Assembly: GCF_000317535.1 (NCBI RefSeq)
Contig: NC_019757.1
Span: 4,119,501 to 4,183,500, forward strand
Origin: Cylindrospermum stagnale PCC 7417
Lineage (GTDB): Bacteria > Cyanobacteriota > Cyanobacteriia > Cyanobacteriales > Nostocaceae
Length of the DNA stretch: 64,000 bases
Direction: 5' to 3'
Part shown: piece after piece, positions 9,343 to 17,602 of the stretch
How positions within the stretch are numbered: position 1 is the first letter of the stretch
Layout: each line of letters opens with the position of its first letter
Notes under the pieces: generated by a model
What the model saw: the letters and a program-made list of their open reading frames with translations, nothing else
Told to the model about the DNA's origin: nothing
Databases searched by the model: none
Position numbers and translations under genes: made by a program

Positions 9343-10641
9343 ATGGTGAAGAATCTCAACCAGCTTTTGGAACAAGTAGAGGCAGCATACAATGCAGCTG
9401 ATTGGTCATTGACAATTCAATATCTGCAACAGTTGATTTCAGAAAAAGACTCTCAACACCCAGAAATCGAGAAAAATAGAGAATATTTGCTGAAATTAAC
9501 GCTGTCAATTTTGGAAATGGGGAATTTTCAGCAACGCTGGGATATTGCCCATGTGTTGGGTTGGTTGGGAAATATTGCCATCCCCTCACTGATTGACATC
9601 TTAGAAGATGAAGATGCAGAGGAAGAATTACGCTGGTATGCGGTGAGACATTTGGGGAAATCTCAGCACCCAGATGCGATCGCGTCTTTGGTGCAATTAA
9701 TCAAAACCAATCAAAACGACGAACTCAAGCTGATGGCCGCAGTAGCCCTAGGACGAATGGGGAATATAGCGCTTGCTCCAGTCTGCCAACTCCTAGAACA
9801 TGAAGATACGCGGCTTTTGGCTGTTCTTGCACTCTCCTACAATCGACGCACAGAAACTATCACACCGTTGTTGAGTGTAGTTGATGATCCACAAGCAGAA
9901 ATCCGCACCGCCGCAATTGAAGCCCTCAGCAGCTTTCACGATCGCCGTGTGCCACCAGTGCTGTTAACCGCTGTCGATGATGTAGCTGCCACAGTTAGGC
10001 GTGTAGCAGTGAGTGGTTTAGGTTTTCGCCCTGATTTACGAGAAGCATTAGATCTAGTAGGGAGATTGCAACCAAGGCTGTATGACGCCGAGCTTCTGGT
10101 TCGTAGTACTGCCGTACTATCCATGTACCGAATGGGTTGTGATCAAGCTGCCAAAGAGTTATTCTTATTACTCACATCACCTCACACACCAATCAGCCTA
10201 CAACTAGAAATCATCCGCGCTCTTAGCTGGCTAGGGACTAATTCTAGTTTGGAATATCTCCAACAAGCGCTCTTGCAGAGTTCATCACAGACACTATGGC
10301 AAGAAATTGTTACAGTTTTAGGACGAGTGCGACAGCCGCAGTTAACGACAATAGCAGCAGAAATTTTATTGGATATGCTGCAAGCCTTGCATCCTGCTAC
10401 TGAAATTGCCGCTTTTAAATGTGCGATCGCACTTTCTTTAGGGCAGTTAGGCAAGATGCAGGCGATTGAGCCACTAATTTTGCTGCTAGCCGATACAGAT
10501 TCATCAGTGAGATTACACGCGATCGCCGCCTTGAAAAATTTGGCTCCAGAGGTTGCCCATCAACGATTGCAGCAATTAGCCAATAGCCCAATACAACCAG
10601 ATTTACAACAAGGAATTGCGATCGCTTTAGCCGAATGGTAA
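9343..10641 (+). CDS. HEAT-repeat protein (PBS lyase-like repeats)
   Basis: A 432-aa soluble protein made almost wholly of helical HEAT repeats. After an N-terminal helical segment of about 60 residues come units such as IPSLIDILEDEDAEEELRWY, AIASLVQLIKTNQNDELKLM and TPLLSVVDDPQAEIRTAAIE. The repeat type is that of cyanobacterial PBS-lyase HEAT proteins (CpcE, NblB and many scaffolds). No bilin-lyase catalytic signature can be assigned, so a protein-protein scaffold is as likely as a phycobilisome role. No signal peptide. It is read away from the Rieske gene with 117 nt between. Confidence 0.75.
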   Translation: MVKNLNQLLEQVEAAYNAADWSLTIQYLQQLISEKDSQHPEIEKNREYLLKLTLSILEMGNFQQRWDIAHVLGWLGNIAIPSLIDILEDEDAEEELRWYAVRHLGKSQHPDAIASLVQLIKTNQNDELKLMAAVALGRMGNIALAPVCQLLEHEDTRLLAVLALSYNRRTETITPLLSVVDDPQAEIRTAAIEALSSFHDRRVPPVLLTAVDDVAATVRRVAVSGLGFRPDLREALDLVGRLQPRLYDAELLVRSTAVLSMYRMGCDQAAKELFLLLTSPHTPISLQLEIIRALSWLGTNSSLEYLQQALLQSSSQTLWQEIVTVLGRVRQPQLTTIAAEILLDMLQALHPATEIAAFKCAIALSLGQLGKMQAIEPLILLLADTDSSVRLHAIAALKNLAPEVAHQRLQQLANSPIQPDLQQGIAIALAEW

Positions 10642-10742
10642 ATGGGGATATACCAATATTTTTGAAATTAGCACGACTGAAATCAAGCAGATTCATCATG
10701 CTTTTGATATGAAGTTGCATAGAATAAGATATGAAAAAGAAT

Positions 10743-10779
10743 TAACCGCAGATAAACGCAGATAAACGCAGATAAAGAT
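10743..10779. repeat. short tandem repeat of unit GCAGATAAAC
   Basis: Three and a half copies of a decamer close to CGCAGATAAA follow TTAACC. A related tract occurs at 54751-54795 beside a truncated RelE gene. This is a common interspersed cyanobacterial repeat and in both places it borders a truncated gene. Confidence 0.75.
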
Positions 10780-10806
10780 GGATAATTAAATTGATTTCAT
10801 CATTCT

Positions 10807-11118
10807 GTGCAGCCTCACATAAAAGCAGTTGTTGATAGTCCTACTGTATTACTGATGGAGCGAGGTAGTGAAGGATTTTTTGTTATCAATAAAGGTGAGA
10901 ATAAATTTAATGTGCCAGTAATTGATTTGACCCTTACTAATTTGGAAGGATGTTATAGAGAACTCCGCAATAATTTTACTGTTGCTGTTGAGCGTCGCAA
11001 TGACAGGAAAAAATTTATAACTCGTTGGGAAACCTGGAATAGAGGTGGTATGGAAGTTCACAGGCGTGAAGCACTCTACTTTATTCGAGAACCTTTTAAT
11101 CAATGTCAAGCAGGCTAA
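10807..11118 (+). pseudogene. C-terminal remnant of an alpha-amylase-type glycosidase
   Basis: About 103 residues resembling the beta-sandwich C-terminal domain of a cyanobacterial alpha-amylase family protein: RGSEGFFVINKG, then LTLTNLEGCYRELRNNFTV and EALYFIREPFNQC. There is no catalytic barrel upstream; the frame begins without a start codon just after a short tandem repeat, in unrelated sequence. It is therefore read as a 5'-truncated gene fragment and probably not expressed as an enzyme. The family call comes from remembered similarity and is moderately secure. Confidence 0.5.
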
Positions 11119-11415
11119 ACGAGTAGTGTAGAGAGAAATAGCGATCGCCGCTCCTCCTAAACCTATTGTGGCTTCATCAATAGTGACCTTTTTTGAATTT
11201 TGAATTTTAAATTGGAGCGAAGCGACTTGACGACAACAATCCGCATCCCGCTGTCGTTCTGCTGTTGCAATTTTATTTAAAGATTATCAACAAATCAAAT
11301 TTATCCGCCAGTGTTGAACAATTCAAAAATCAAAAATCAAAAATAAATCCCCTCCGACAGATTTTATCCAGCATTCTGGAAATTGTGAATTGTGAATTTT
11401 GAATTCCCCAAAGGT
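11119..11415. other. intergenic, AT-rich simple repeats
   Basis: Nearly 300 nt between the amylase remnant and the CHAT gene stop. It contains repeated AATTTTGAATT and CAAAAATCAAAAATCAAAAA tracts, which are typical Nostoc spacer repeats. I see no gene or strong terminator. Confidence 0.5.
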
Positions 11416-14025
11416 CTATTGCCAATTCCCCACCAAGACAAAGGGGGCCCAGAAGTAGGGATTCTGAAAATTTTGGTTTTGCAACAGCAATAGTTGAGCG
11501 TTGCGGAGGGCTTCAGCTTTGCTAATTGTGGACTTGGCAAGTTGCCGATAAAACTCAGCAATTAGGACAGATGTAGATTCGTCATCGACTTGCCAGAGGC
11601 TTCCCACCGTGCTACGTGCGCCCGAACGAATGGCGATGCCAGCCAAGCCCAAAGCTGCCCGATCATCCCCAGAAGCTGTTTCACAGGCACTAAGAACTAG
11701 CAGTTCAATCGGTGAATTTTTCTCCTCATTGCGAGAACGCAGTAATTGATCCAATTCTTTAACATTGACCCGCTGATCCCAAGTCAAAATAAAAGTCTCT
11801 GCGGCATTTGAGCTAAATTGACCGTGAGTTGCTAAGTGAAGAATCGGGAAAGAGGATGTTTTGATTTGTTTTTTTAATTCCGGAACGATAAACTGCTGAT
11901 TCACAAGTGTATTGCTGGGAATTTCGGCGGAAATTTGTTGGATTTCTCTTGCAACTCCCGGCAAAGCTGAAAAACCCTGACGTGCTTCTGTGAGGCCAGC
12001 AGTTAAGGCTTTTAATTTTACTTGGGTTAAAGGTCGAGGTTCGAGGAGTTGAAGTCCGGGAGTAAGTGCAATGTTGTATTTTTGGAGTAAATATTGTTGA
12101 CCATCATGCAGAGTTGCCATTGGTAGACTCCGCAAGGAGCCATCCAGAACAAAGACCAAGGTTTTGATGTTATTGGCGGTCAAATCTTTCTCAGCAGGAC
12201 GAATTAGCCAGTTGTAGAGTTTTTGGGCTGATGATAATTGCTCTTGAGTGAAAGCAGTCCGTCTCAGGGAAATCAGTGCCTGCCTGAGGGTAGTTTGCAG
12301 TTCCCCTTGGGGTTTATCAGTAGTGTATTTGCGTAGGGGTTGTCCTGGGATAGACAGGATTACTTCCAGGCGATCGCTTAAAATAATTGGGTAAATAACA
12401 GCAGCAGTGGGATCGACTTCATCAATCAGTTTAGGTTGAGCATCTGCACAAGCATCACGGAAAAAGTTGTCTAGTTCAGCCAATTGCAAAGACTCGATGG
12501 TTTGACGAGCTTGCTTGAGTTTAGCTTGACTTGGAGCTTCCTCTTGCAGCAGTAACCCGACTAACTCTCGATAGATAGGTTCCACACTTTCCCGGAAGGA
12601 AAATTGTACTTCCGGGTTGACTGTCACCAAATCACCCCGCAGAGCAGCAAGGATCTTTACAGATTCAGTATATGGTGCGATCGCCTCGAAGGTATTTCCC
12701 TGTAGTTTTTGGATGCGTCCCAGTTGCCAAAGTAATTGGTAGGCAATATCAGGATACTCAAAAGTTGGTGCTATACTTAGACCCTGGTTTGTCAAGGCTG
12801 CGGCTTTTGTCCATTGTTGTTGGAGTTCGGATAACCTACCTTGAGCGAGCAAGACATAGGCCCTGGCGCGTGCATCCCCCAAACGATTCGCCCCCTGATG
12901 AGTGCGACTGAGGATTTGCTCGCTCTCAGAAAATAATCTAGTATCAGCAGAGTGTGTTGCCAGTTTGATCAAACTCTGAGCTAGGTTAATTTGGGCATAA
13001 AGTCCAGCTCGATTAGCCGCAAACTGGCTGACTTGAGGTTGGAGATTTCGCCACAGTGTTTCTGCCTCTGTCCAGTTTGCTTGATCTACCAATAGGCTCA
13101 GGTGGTTGAGGAGAGCTTGAAGTCGAGTATCTGCGTGGGTTGCCAGTTGGGCAGATTGGGTATAAGCTTCCAGGGCCGAAAGCTCAAACTGCTGGCGTTG
13201 CTGACTATTTATTGCCGGTTGGTTGGCAAAGGCCCGTGCCGTATTGCCCAGATTCAAGTAAACGGCAGCCTGCTCTTGGGGTATACCTAATTGTTGCGCT
13301 GCCTGCAACCCAACTAATAATACCTGCTGTGACTGATTCGATTGCCCCAAAACTCGCAAAATGTGACCTAAAGCATTGACTGCTCGGACATTTTGTCCGG
13401 AAACTGATTGGTTTTTCAAGCTTGACAACCCTGCTGGGGAAAGTTCGCAGGTTGACGCGTCTAAATTCAAGGCGGCTAATAAAGTTTCGCAAGCTCTGGG
13501 GTATAGTCCCAACCCTTGCAAAGCCTGACTTTGGTTAATCTGAGCTTGCAGGAGTTGGTCTTTGGCTCCGACGAGCTGCTGGTAGAGTTTGATTACCTCT
13601 GTCCCTGTGTCGATGGCATCTTGAAGCCGTCCTCGTTCTAGTTGCAAATGTGCTTGAATATCTAGAGTTTGAGCTAAAATTCGCTGTTGTGTAGAAGTTG
13701 GGGATTGCGATCGCAGCAGCGCCAGGCTATCTCTGATATTTTGTTCGGCTTGTTCCCACTGTGTCAATTGTCCTAGGGTTGCTGCCAAATTACTCAAAGC
13801 CATGCCTTGATTTAGGCTCGCGCCCTGAGACTCAAATCCAGCTGCTGCCTGTTGCAACAAAGGCACAGCTTCTTCCCAGCGTCCGGCATCATAAAGCGTC
13901 CGGGCTTGCTGGATTATTGCCTCTGGTTGCGGCACCTGAGCAACAACGGGAGAAAGGCCAATCATCAATAACAATGAGCAGAAAAATAACCAAATGGATT
14001 TAAGGAGCGATCGCCTAAATTTCAT
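11416..14025 (-). CDS. secreted TPR-CHAT (caspase-like) protein
   Basis: An 869-aa protein with a signal peptide (MKFRRSLLKSIWLFFCSLLL, then ...VVAQV), a long TPR solenoid over about residues 30-480 (for example LYDAGRWEEAVPLLQQAAAG), and a C-terminal CHAT domain over about residues 560-869. The CHAT catalytic pair is visible: His in LHLATHGQF (about residue 732) and Cys in VLSACETASG (about residue 779). CHAT domains are clan CD cysteine peptidases related to caspases and separase. The gene starts 13 nt after the TpsA stop on the same strand, so the two are probably one operon, and the CHAT protein would meet TpsA in the periplasm or outside. The substrate is unknown. Confidence 0.88.
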   Translation of the reverse strand: MKFRRSLLKSIWLFFCSLLLMIGLSPVVAQVPQPEAIIQQARTLYDAGRWEEAVPLLQQAAAGFESQGASLNQGMALSNLAATLGQLTQWEQAEQNIRDSLALLRSQSPTSTQQRILAQTLDIQAHLQLERGRLQDAIDTGTEVIKLYQQLVGAKDQLLQAQINQSQALQGLGLYPRACETLLAALNLDASTCELSPAGLSSLKNQSVSGQNVRAVNALGHILRVLGQSNQSQQVLLVGLQAAQQLGIPQEQAAVYLNLGNTARAFANQPAINSQQRQQFELSALEAYTQSAQLATHADTRLQALLNHLSLLVDQANWTEAETLWRNLQPQVSQFAANRAGLYAQINLAQSLIKLATHSADTRLFSESEQILSRTHQGANRLGDARARAYVLLAQGRLSELQQQWTKAAALTNQGLSIAPTFEYPDIAYQLLWQLGRIQKLQGNTFEAIAPYTESVKILAALRGDLVTVNPEVQFSFRESVEPIYRELVGLLLQEEAPSQAKLKQARQTIESLQLAELDNFFRDACADAQPKLIDEVDPTAAVIYPIILSDRLEVILSIPGQPLRKYTTDKPQGELQTTLRQALISLRRTAFTQEQLSSAQKLYNWLIRPAEKDLTANNIKTLVFVLDGSLRSLPMATLHDGQQYLLQKYNIALTPGLQLLEPRPLTQVKLKALTAGLTEARQGFSALPGVAREIQQISAEIPSNTLVNQQFIVPELKKQIKTSSFPILHLATHGQFSSNAAETFILTWDQRVNVKELDQLLRSRNEEKNSPIELLVLSACETASGDDRAALGLAGIAIRSGARSTVGSLWQVDDESTSVLIAEFYRQLAKSTISKAEALRNAQLLLLQNQNFQNPYFWAPFVLVGNWQ

Positions 14026-14038
14026 TATTTATCTTTCC

Positions 14039-16936
14039 TTAGTGGGGCGCACAAACTGATATTGGTTGCCAAAAGCGTTGTCCCTTTTGACCTATGGGTT
14101 CATCAGCCAAAAGCGTCACCTCTCCCAAGCTATTCATCATCCAACCTCTAGCGGGAATAACTTGATCATTAGAGGAAAGGGTCGGAAGATTATTCTTGCT
14201 GCCGCTGCTGCCCTGCTGCCCTGCTGCCCCTTCCACCCAAGCGAACTGAGCAGAGGTGTTACCTAGAGCCTCGTTAGGACTAGGCGGTACACCCCCCCGC
14301 CCAGCGATAGTAAACTCGTTGCCTGCCCCTCGATTACAAAGATTGGCAGCAATTAACGTGGTAGGGTCAACTACATTTTGTGGCAATTCCACTAACCCTT
14401 GAGCCGGGTTCACCCCAGAGGTGCTAAAAATTACTGTCCCTTGTAAAGCAGGCCCGGAAGTTTGGGAAATGGCAGCGATGTCGCTAGTGGGTAACAGAGA
14501 GGTGGGACTTACAAGTAATTCAGCAAGTTGGGCATCTGTCAACCCTAGACGGTCTCTGACCTGCTCACGACTAATGGCAGTAAAACCAAATATATTAGGT
14601 ACGTTGACAATCACACGTCCACCCCTAGCGGTGCGAGCGTTGGCTGTGATGTCGCTGTTTTCTTGGGGGAATGCCAGCAGAATATTGCTATTCAAGGTGA
14701 TGTTGCCACCATCAGAAGTACCCGCATCGGTTGAAATTCGGCTACCGCGCCGTAACAGGATGGATTGCGCTTGGAGGTTAATATTCGCCCCTGCGCCCGA
14801 TACAGTTGTCCCCTGAATAATGCTGTTATTGTCAAGGGATATCTCATCCGCGACAACTTTGATGATGCCCGCGTTCCCCGCTCCTAAACTGCCGACACTG
14901 ACTGTTCCTCCCTCTTTGAGAGTCAACTTTGGGGTGGTAATACTTAAGTTGCCCGCCCGGCCTGTGGGGGGTGAAAGCTGAAACGCAAGTGCAAACAAAT
15001 TATCACCAGAGCCTGTGGCGATGCCGGAAGCAGACAAATTATCGTTGCTGCCGATTATTTCTACCGATTCTGCCGCATTGACAACGATGTTTCCCCCCCG
15101 TCCTGTATCTAAAGTCGAGGCTCCTATTGCGGCTCGATCTTTGATCATCAATCGCTTGGTGTTAATCCTCACATCGCCACCGTCGCCACTGCCAATAGCC
15201 CCTGAAACCACAAAACTCTGGGCAGTACGAATGTCTGAGGGGTTGTTACTTGTAGCCATGCCTGCTATTTTCACGGAATCGGAGGCATTGATGATCACAT
15301 TTCCACCGCGACTAGCAGAAGAAAACAGCCGATTTCCAGATGTCAATCCACTCGTGGAACTGATCGATGCCCCTCCTTCTACAAGCAGAGTGCGAGTATT
15401 AATGTCTATGTTTCCCACATCTCCCGTGCCGCGAACGCTGTTAGTCGATAGTCCAGTGGAGAAAGCGCTAAATTCTGGAGTTGCGGTTAATACTACCGAG
15501 TCCGTGGCTCTGACAATTAAATCTCCTCCTTTACCCTGACCCGAAATTGCGGTGGTGACGAATGCTCCATTTCGGATCATCAGCTGATTCGTATCAATTT
15601 CTATAGTGCCGCCATTTCCCTGAGCAGCACTTCCAGCGGAAAAGCCAGAGCTAATTAGCTCTACGGATTCAGATGCTTTAATAGCAATGTTTCCCCCAGT
15701 CCCGTCCCTATATGTTGGGCTGGCAATCAGCATCCCATCTCGGAGGGTTAGTTGTCGGGTGTTGATGGTGACATTTCCTCCTTTCCCTGCCCCAACAGTG
15801 CTGGTATATATGCCACTATCACGGGGGAAAGGGTTAACTATTCCAGCCAAAGGTTCTTCCAACCCAATCCTGAGAAATGTGGCAAATCCTATTCCTCTTA
15901 AATTTATGGAGTCAGTGGCGTTGATATTGACACTTCCCGCTGCACCTGTTCCTGATGTGCCACTTTCGATAAAGGCTTGATCTAAAAGGTTAAATTGTGT
16001 TGCTTGGATATTGATGTCATGACCGTCAATAGTTCCGGTAGTATCGGAGATCAGGTGGGCGCGATCGCGCAATGTCACATTACCACCCTTGAGGGAAATT
16101 GACCCACTACCTAAACCACTGGCGTTAACTGAGGTTGTCCCAGATAATTCAATATTTCCGAAATTCTGAATGCCTGTATAGTCTAAAGTCAATCCGATGG
16201 GAGTTAAACCGAAGCTGACAAAACCCGGACTCGCTACACTGCCCAGCAAGATGTTGCCTTGAAAAGCGGTAACATTGCCACTGTTTAAGTTCAAATCCCC
16301 TCCCACCAGTGCTAGAGTCTGACCAAAGGGGACTTCTAAGCCTACGGCTGTTAATGTTGATGGGGAAATATTAGGAACAATGCGACTAAATTGGGATTGA
16401 TTAACGATGCTGCCTGGATGCTCACGAAACTGTAACCCAATGGGAATATTCACAGCCAAAAGGGGCGGTGCTTGAGGATTGGTGGCGCTAAAGAGAAAGC
16501 CGTTATCAAATACCACGCTATCGGCTGTGGAAGCTAGAAATGATCCACCCACATCTAATTGAGCGTTGGGGCCAAAGATAATTCCTTTGGGGTTGAGTAA
16601 AAATAGGTTAGCGTTGCCCAAGACTCCGAGTGTGCCAAGAATGTTGGAGGTTTTGCCCCCTGTGACGCGGGTGAAGATATTAGTGATGTTGGTAGGGTTG
16701 GTAAAATAGGCTCCCTGCCCTTCACCGACATTAAATTCTTGGAAACTGTGGAAAAGATGAGAACCGCGAATTGCGCCACCTTCTATGCGATCAATGGCTT
16801 TACCATTAACAGTGTCAGCGACGGTGAGTGAATTTTCTCCTCCTAACTTGTCATCGGGTATGATTTGAGCCTGGGCAGTGAAAGGCATCAGTAAAACATA
16901 AACAGTAAGCAATAAAACCGAACGTTTATTTTTCAT
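14039..16936 (-). CDS. TpsA-type exoprotein with haemagglutinin secretion domain
   Basis: A 965-aa two-partner secretion exoprotein. A signal peptide (MKNKRSVLLLTVYVLLMPFT, then AQAQ) is followed by the TPS domain over about residues 25-270, with the hallmark LNPKGIIFGPNAQLDVGGSF. The rest is a right-handed beta-helix made of repeats such as GGNVTINTRQLTLRDG and GGDVRINTKRLMIKD, ending in a short domain with LCNRGAGNEFTIAGRGG common to cyanobacterial members. It is secreted across the outer membrane by the TpsB partner encoded just upstream. A likely role is surface adhesion or contact interaction. An IS605 remnant separates it from tpsB. Confidence 0.9.
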   Translation of the reverse strand: MKNKRSVLLLTVYVLLMPFTAQAQIIPDDKLGGENSLTVADTVNGKAIDRIEGGAIRGSHLFHSFQEFNVGEGQGAYFTNPTNITNIFTRVTGGKTSNILGTLGVLGNANLFLLNPKGIIFGPNAQLDVGGSFLASTADSVVFDNGFLFSATNPQAPPLLAVNIPIGLQFREHPGSIVNQSQFSRIVPNISPSTLTAVGLEVPFGQTLALVGGDLNLNSGNVTAFQGNILLGSVASPGFVSFGLTPIGLTLDYTGIQNFGNIELSGTTSVNASGLGSGSISLKGGNVTLRDRAHLISDTTGTIDGHDINIQATQFNLLDQAFIESGTSGTGAAGSVNINATDSINLRGIGFATFLRIGLEEPLAGIVNPFPRDSGIYTSTVGAGKGGNVTINTRQLTLRDGMLIASPTYRDGTGGNIAIKASESVELISSGFSAGSAAQGNGGTIEIDTNQLMIRNGAFVTTAISGQGKGGDLIVRATDSVVLTATPEFSAFSTGLSTNSVRGTGDVGNIDINTRTLLVEGGASISSTSGLTSGNRLFSSASRGGNVIINASDSVKIAGMATSNNPSDIRTAQSFVVSGAIGSGDGGDVRINTKRLMIKDRAAIGASTLDTGRGGNIVVNAAESVEIIGSNDNLSASGIATGSGDNLFALAFQLSPPTGRAGNLSITTPKLTLKEGGTVSVGSLGAGNAGIIKVVADEISLDNNSIIQGTTVSGAGANINLQAQSILLRRGSRISTDAGTSDGGNITLNSNILLAFPQENSDITANARTARGGRVIVNVPNIFGFTAISREQVRDRLGLTDAQLAELLVSPTSLLPTSDIAAISQTSGPALQGTVIFSTSGVNPAQGLVELPQNVVDPTTLIAANLCNRGAGNEFTIAGRGGVPPSPNEALGNTSAQFAWVEGAAGQQGSSGSKNNLPTLSSNDQVIPARGWMMNSLGEVTLLADEPIGQKGQRFWQPISVCAPH

Positions 16937-17026
16937 AAGAACTCGCGGTATGCGGGAAACTCAGTCACGAAGAGTGCTGAGAGGGAAGCAACACGAGCGA
17001 TTTTAATCGCCGTGGTCTTCTCCATA

Positions 17027-17198
17027 TTATCCGTGGTGTGGGTCTTCAATATATCGTCTAACCGCTTCACTACTTACATTACCTGCTGTACTGACAAAGT
17101 AGCTGCTAGTCCAAAGAGATGGCAGTTTTTTTAATTGTGGGAATTCCTTTCTTAGATAAAAACTTGAGCGCCCCTTAAACGCCTTAATGACTTTTCAG
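17027..17198 (-). pseudogene. TnpA (Y1 transposase) C-terminal fragment
   Basis: The minus strand encodes KVIKAFKGRSSFYLRKEFP, then SLWTSSYFVSTAG and SEAVRRYIEDPHHG before a stop at 17027. This is the C-terminal part of an IS200/IS605 TnpA; the HUH motif and the catalytic tyrosine region are absent or only partly present. An in-frame stop precedes the fragment. Confidence 0.8.
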
Positions 17199-17199
17199 G

Positions 17200-17510
17200 A
17201 AACCGAAGAATCTTACACTTCAAAAGCGTCTTTCTTAGATGGAGACTCCCTACCTATTTACGGTCAAAAACCGGAAGGGTGGAAAGCATCAGGTAAGCGC
17301 ATTGAGCGTGGATTGTATCGGTCAGCTAATGGGTCAGTTGTAAATGCTGATTTGAACGGCGCTGCAAATATTCTCAGAAAAGTAGCCAGCAATCTAAGCA
17401 TAGACTTAGGCTTACTGGGTAGACGGTCTTTGACGACCGTAGCGAGAGTTAGACTTTGGGTTTTGCCTAAAGTTGCTCTGTCCGCAGAATCTCAGTGGCT
17501 TCAGCCCTGA
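17200..17510 (+). pseudogene. TnpB C-terminal fragment
   Basis: Encodes TEESYTSKASFLDGD, then GKRIERGLYRS and VNADLNGAANILRKV. This is the final RuvC segment of a TnpB nuclease with the Asp of NADLNGAANI; the usual zinc-ribbon cysteines between the two blocks are missing. The ATG at 17187 lies at the deletion junction and is unlikely to be a genuine start. No guide-RNA-like right end could be recognised with confidence. Confidence 0.8.
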
Positions 17511-17550
17511 GAGTGTCAATGGTTGTTTTTCTCATCGTCAGATCCCCTAT

Positions 17551-17585
17551 CAAATCCCCGACTTCTTCAAGAAGTCGGGGATTTG
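17551..17585. terminator. palindrome downstream of tpsB
   Basis: A 15-bp perfect inverted repeat (AAATCCCCGACTTCT and its complement around a 3-nt loop) lies 18 nt beyond the tpsB stop. A variant occurs at 31851-31877. It is a common Nostoc repeat; position suggests it ends tpsB transcription, although the T run on the minus strand is poor. Confidence 0.6.
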
Positions 17586-17602
17586 ATGAATAATTTCTGT
17601 AA

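Larger units (their letters stand above)
16937..17516. mobile_element. decayed IS605-type element between tpsB and tpsA
   Basis: A short relic with the tnpA 3' end on the minus strand and the tnpB 3' end on the plus strand, meeting near 17190-17205. Divergent tnpA/tnpB is the IS605 arrangement, so a single internal deletion has removed both N-terminal halves. The tnpA-side flank (16941-16984) resembles a 43-nt stretch at 6844-6885 in the nirA operon. The element cannot transpose by itself. Confidence 0.75.

Noticed and set aside
14421-15980. Plus-strand frames opposite tpsA
   Set aside because: They lie wholly inside the haemagglutinin gene in the antisense direction and have low-complexity composition arising from its repeats.
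17187-17510. Functional transposase gene
   Set aside because: Only the last third of TnpB is present; the catalytic core and zinc ribbon are missing.
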